A DNA stretch of 64,000 nt from JALYUM01 sp036688685 (GTDB taxonomy: Bacteria > Pseudomonadota > Gammaproteobacteria > Burkholderiales > Burkholderiaceae_D). Of this stretch, positions 63,681 to 64,000 are shown one piece after another (the stretch's first letter is position 1; every line of letters begins with the position of its first letter). The notes beneath the pieces are model-generated. The model saw nothing but the letters and a program-made list of their open reading frames with translations. It made no database searches and was not told the DNA's origin. The stretch is taken from NCBI RefSeq assembly GCF_036688685.1, contig NZ_JAQQPS010000002.1, positions 62,001 to 126,000 of the forward strand. Reading direction: 5' to 3'. The position numbers and the translations under genes were made by a program.

Positions 63681-64000
63681 CGCCTGCCGGCCGCGCTCTG
63701 GCAGTGGCGGTCGTGCTTGCAAGCGTCGCCCTGGCGCCCTGGCCGGCAACGGCCGCCATGCCGTCGACGTTCGGGCCGGTGATCGGGAATGCGATCCTGT
63801 GCCGCAGCCATCTCGAGAACAACTATTTTTACAATTACCTCGACACCGCTTTCGGCAAATCCTACAAGCACGAGGGCGGGGCCTACTGGTTCAAGACGCC
63901 CGATACCACGCTGTGGGGCGCCGAGGTGAAGGAAGTCTGGGTCAGCGACGACACCAGCGAGCTGATTTCTATCGGCGCGCTGACCGAGTCCGAACCGGAC
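63677..64000 (+). CDS. Exported protein, incomplete at window end
   Basis: The first 108 residues start MTPAGRALAVAVVLASVALA, a signal peptide cut about ATAA, then FGPVIGNAILCRSHLENNYF, KHEGGAYWFKTPDTTLWGAE and VWVSDDTSELISIGALTESE. It overlaps the small gene upstream by 4 nt (ATGA), so they are translationally coupled. No family is recognised. A single Cys after the signal could form a disulfide with a Cys beyond the window edge. Confidence 0.75.
   Translation, partial: MTPAGRALAVAVVLASVALAPWPATAAMPSTFGPVIGNAILCRSHLENNYFYNYLDTAFGKSYKHEGGAYWFKTPDTTLWGAEVKEVWVSDDTSELISIGALTESEPD

Overview
The window reads as chromosomal DNA of a GC-rich betaproteobacterium, most likely Oxalobacteraceae (Massilia/Duganella/Janthinobacterium group). 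This rests on the rpsP-rimM-trmD-rplS block followed by a NudL-type Nudix enzyme, a CobD/CbiB-family protein and a DUF3579 protein, on the strongly G/C-ending codons, and on family-level resemblance of many proteins. No prophage, insertion sequence, rRNA, tRNA or CRISPR array was seen. Assignments come from reading motifs; no database search was possible.

Layout. 1-6.5 kb: end of a chemoreceptor gene, a cyclic-nucleotide-domain diguanylate cyclase, a BtuF-like metal-receptor protein, a ribosome hibernation factor, an MFS/DUF1345 pair and a ferredoxin-reductase. 6.6-9 kb: a YeeZ-like SDR, then two neighbouring paralogues with a glycine-rich-domain-like (WHxH) head and Cys-Gly repeat tails (SYCG in one, AWCG in the other). 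9.2-15 kb: CHASE histidine kinase, phytase-like lipoprotein, interspersed palindromic repeats, glnS. 15-18 kb: a J-domain protein in a tight operon with three unrecognised acidic proteins. 18-24.6 kb: LysR, SDR, two aldo/keto reductases, LysR and divergent MFS exporter. 24.6-32 kb: CoA-transferase, Kef-type antiporter, trpS preceded by a Trp-rich leader peptide and a terminator, zinc-ribbon membrane protein, DUF3597, DUF1294 and a glycerophosphodiesterase. 32-39 kb: alaS, tusA-like gene, etfBA and an acyl-CoA dehydrogenase. 39-46.6 kb: TetR with its operator, hydrolase, GNAT, TM2 protein and the ribosomal block. 46.6-54.8 kb: DUF3579, M16 protease, TRAP permease genes without a substrate-binding gene, a PSD/PsiD-like decarboxylase, an SDR. 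54.8-62 kb: flavodoxin-like oxidoreductase, large periplasmic helical-repeat protein and a nagK-nagA-nagB-II-nagZ operon with a good sigma70 promoter. 62-64 kb: a DUF2807 repeat protein and two small unknown genes, the last cut by the window end.

The genes fit a free-living heterotroph: amino-sugar and cell-wall recycling (nag operon), acyl-CoA oxidation feeding ETF, translation genes, and several small transport/regulator modules. The most unusual loci are the twin Cys-Gly repeat proteins (7.5-9.0 kb), the apparent Trp attenuator in front of trpS (27.77-27.88 kb), and the J-protein operon (15.07-17.66 kb).
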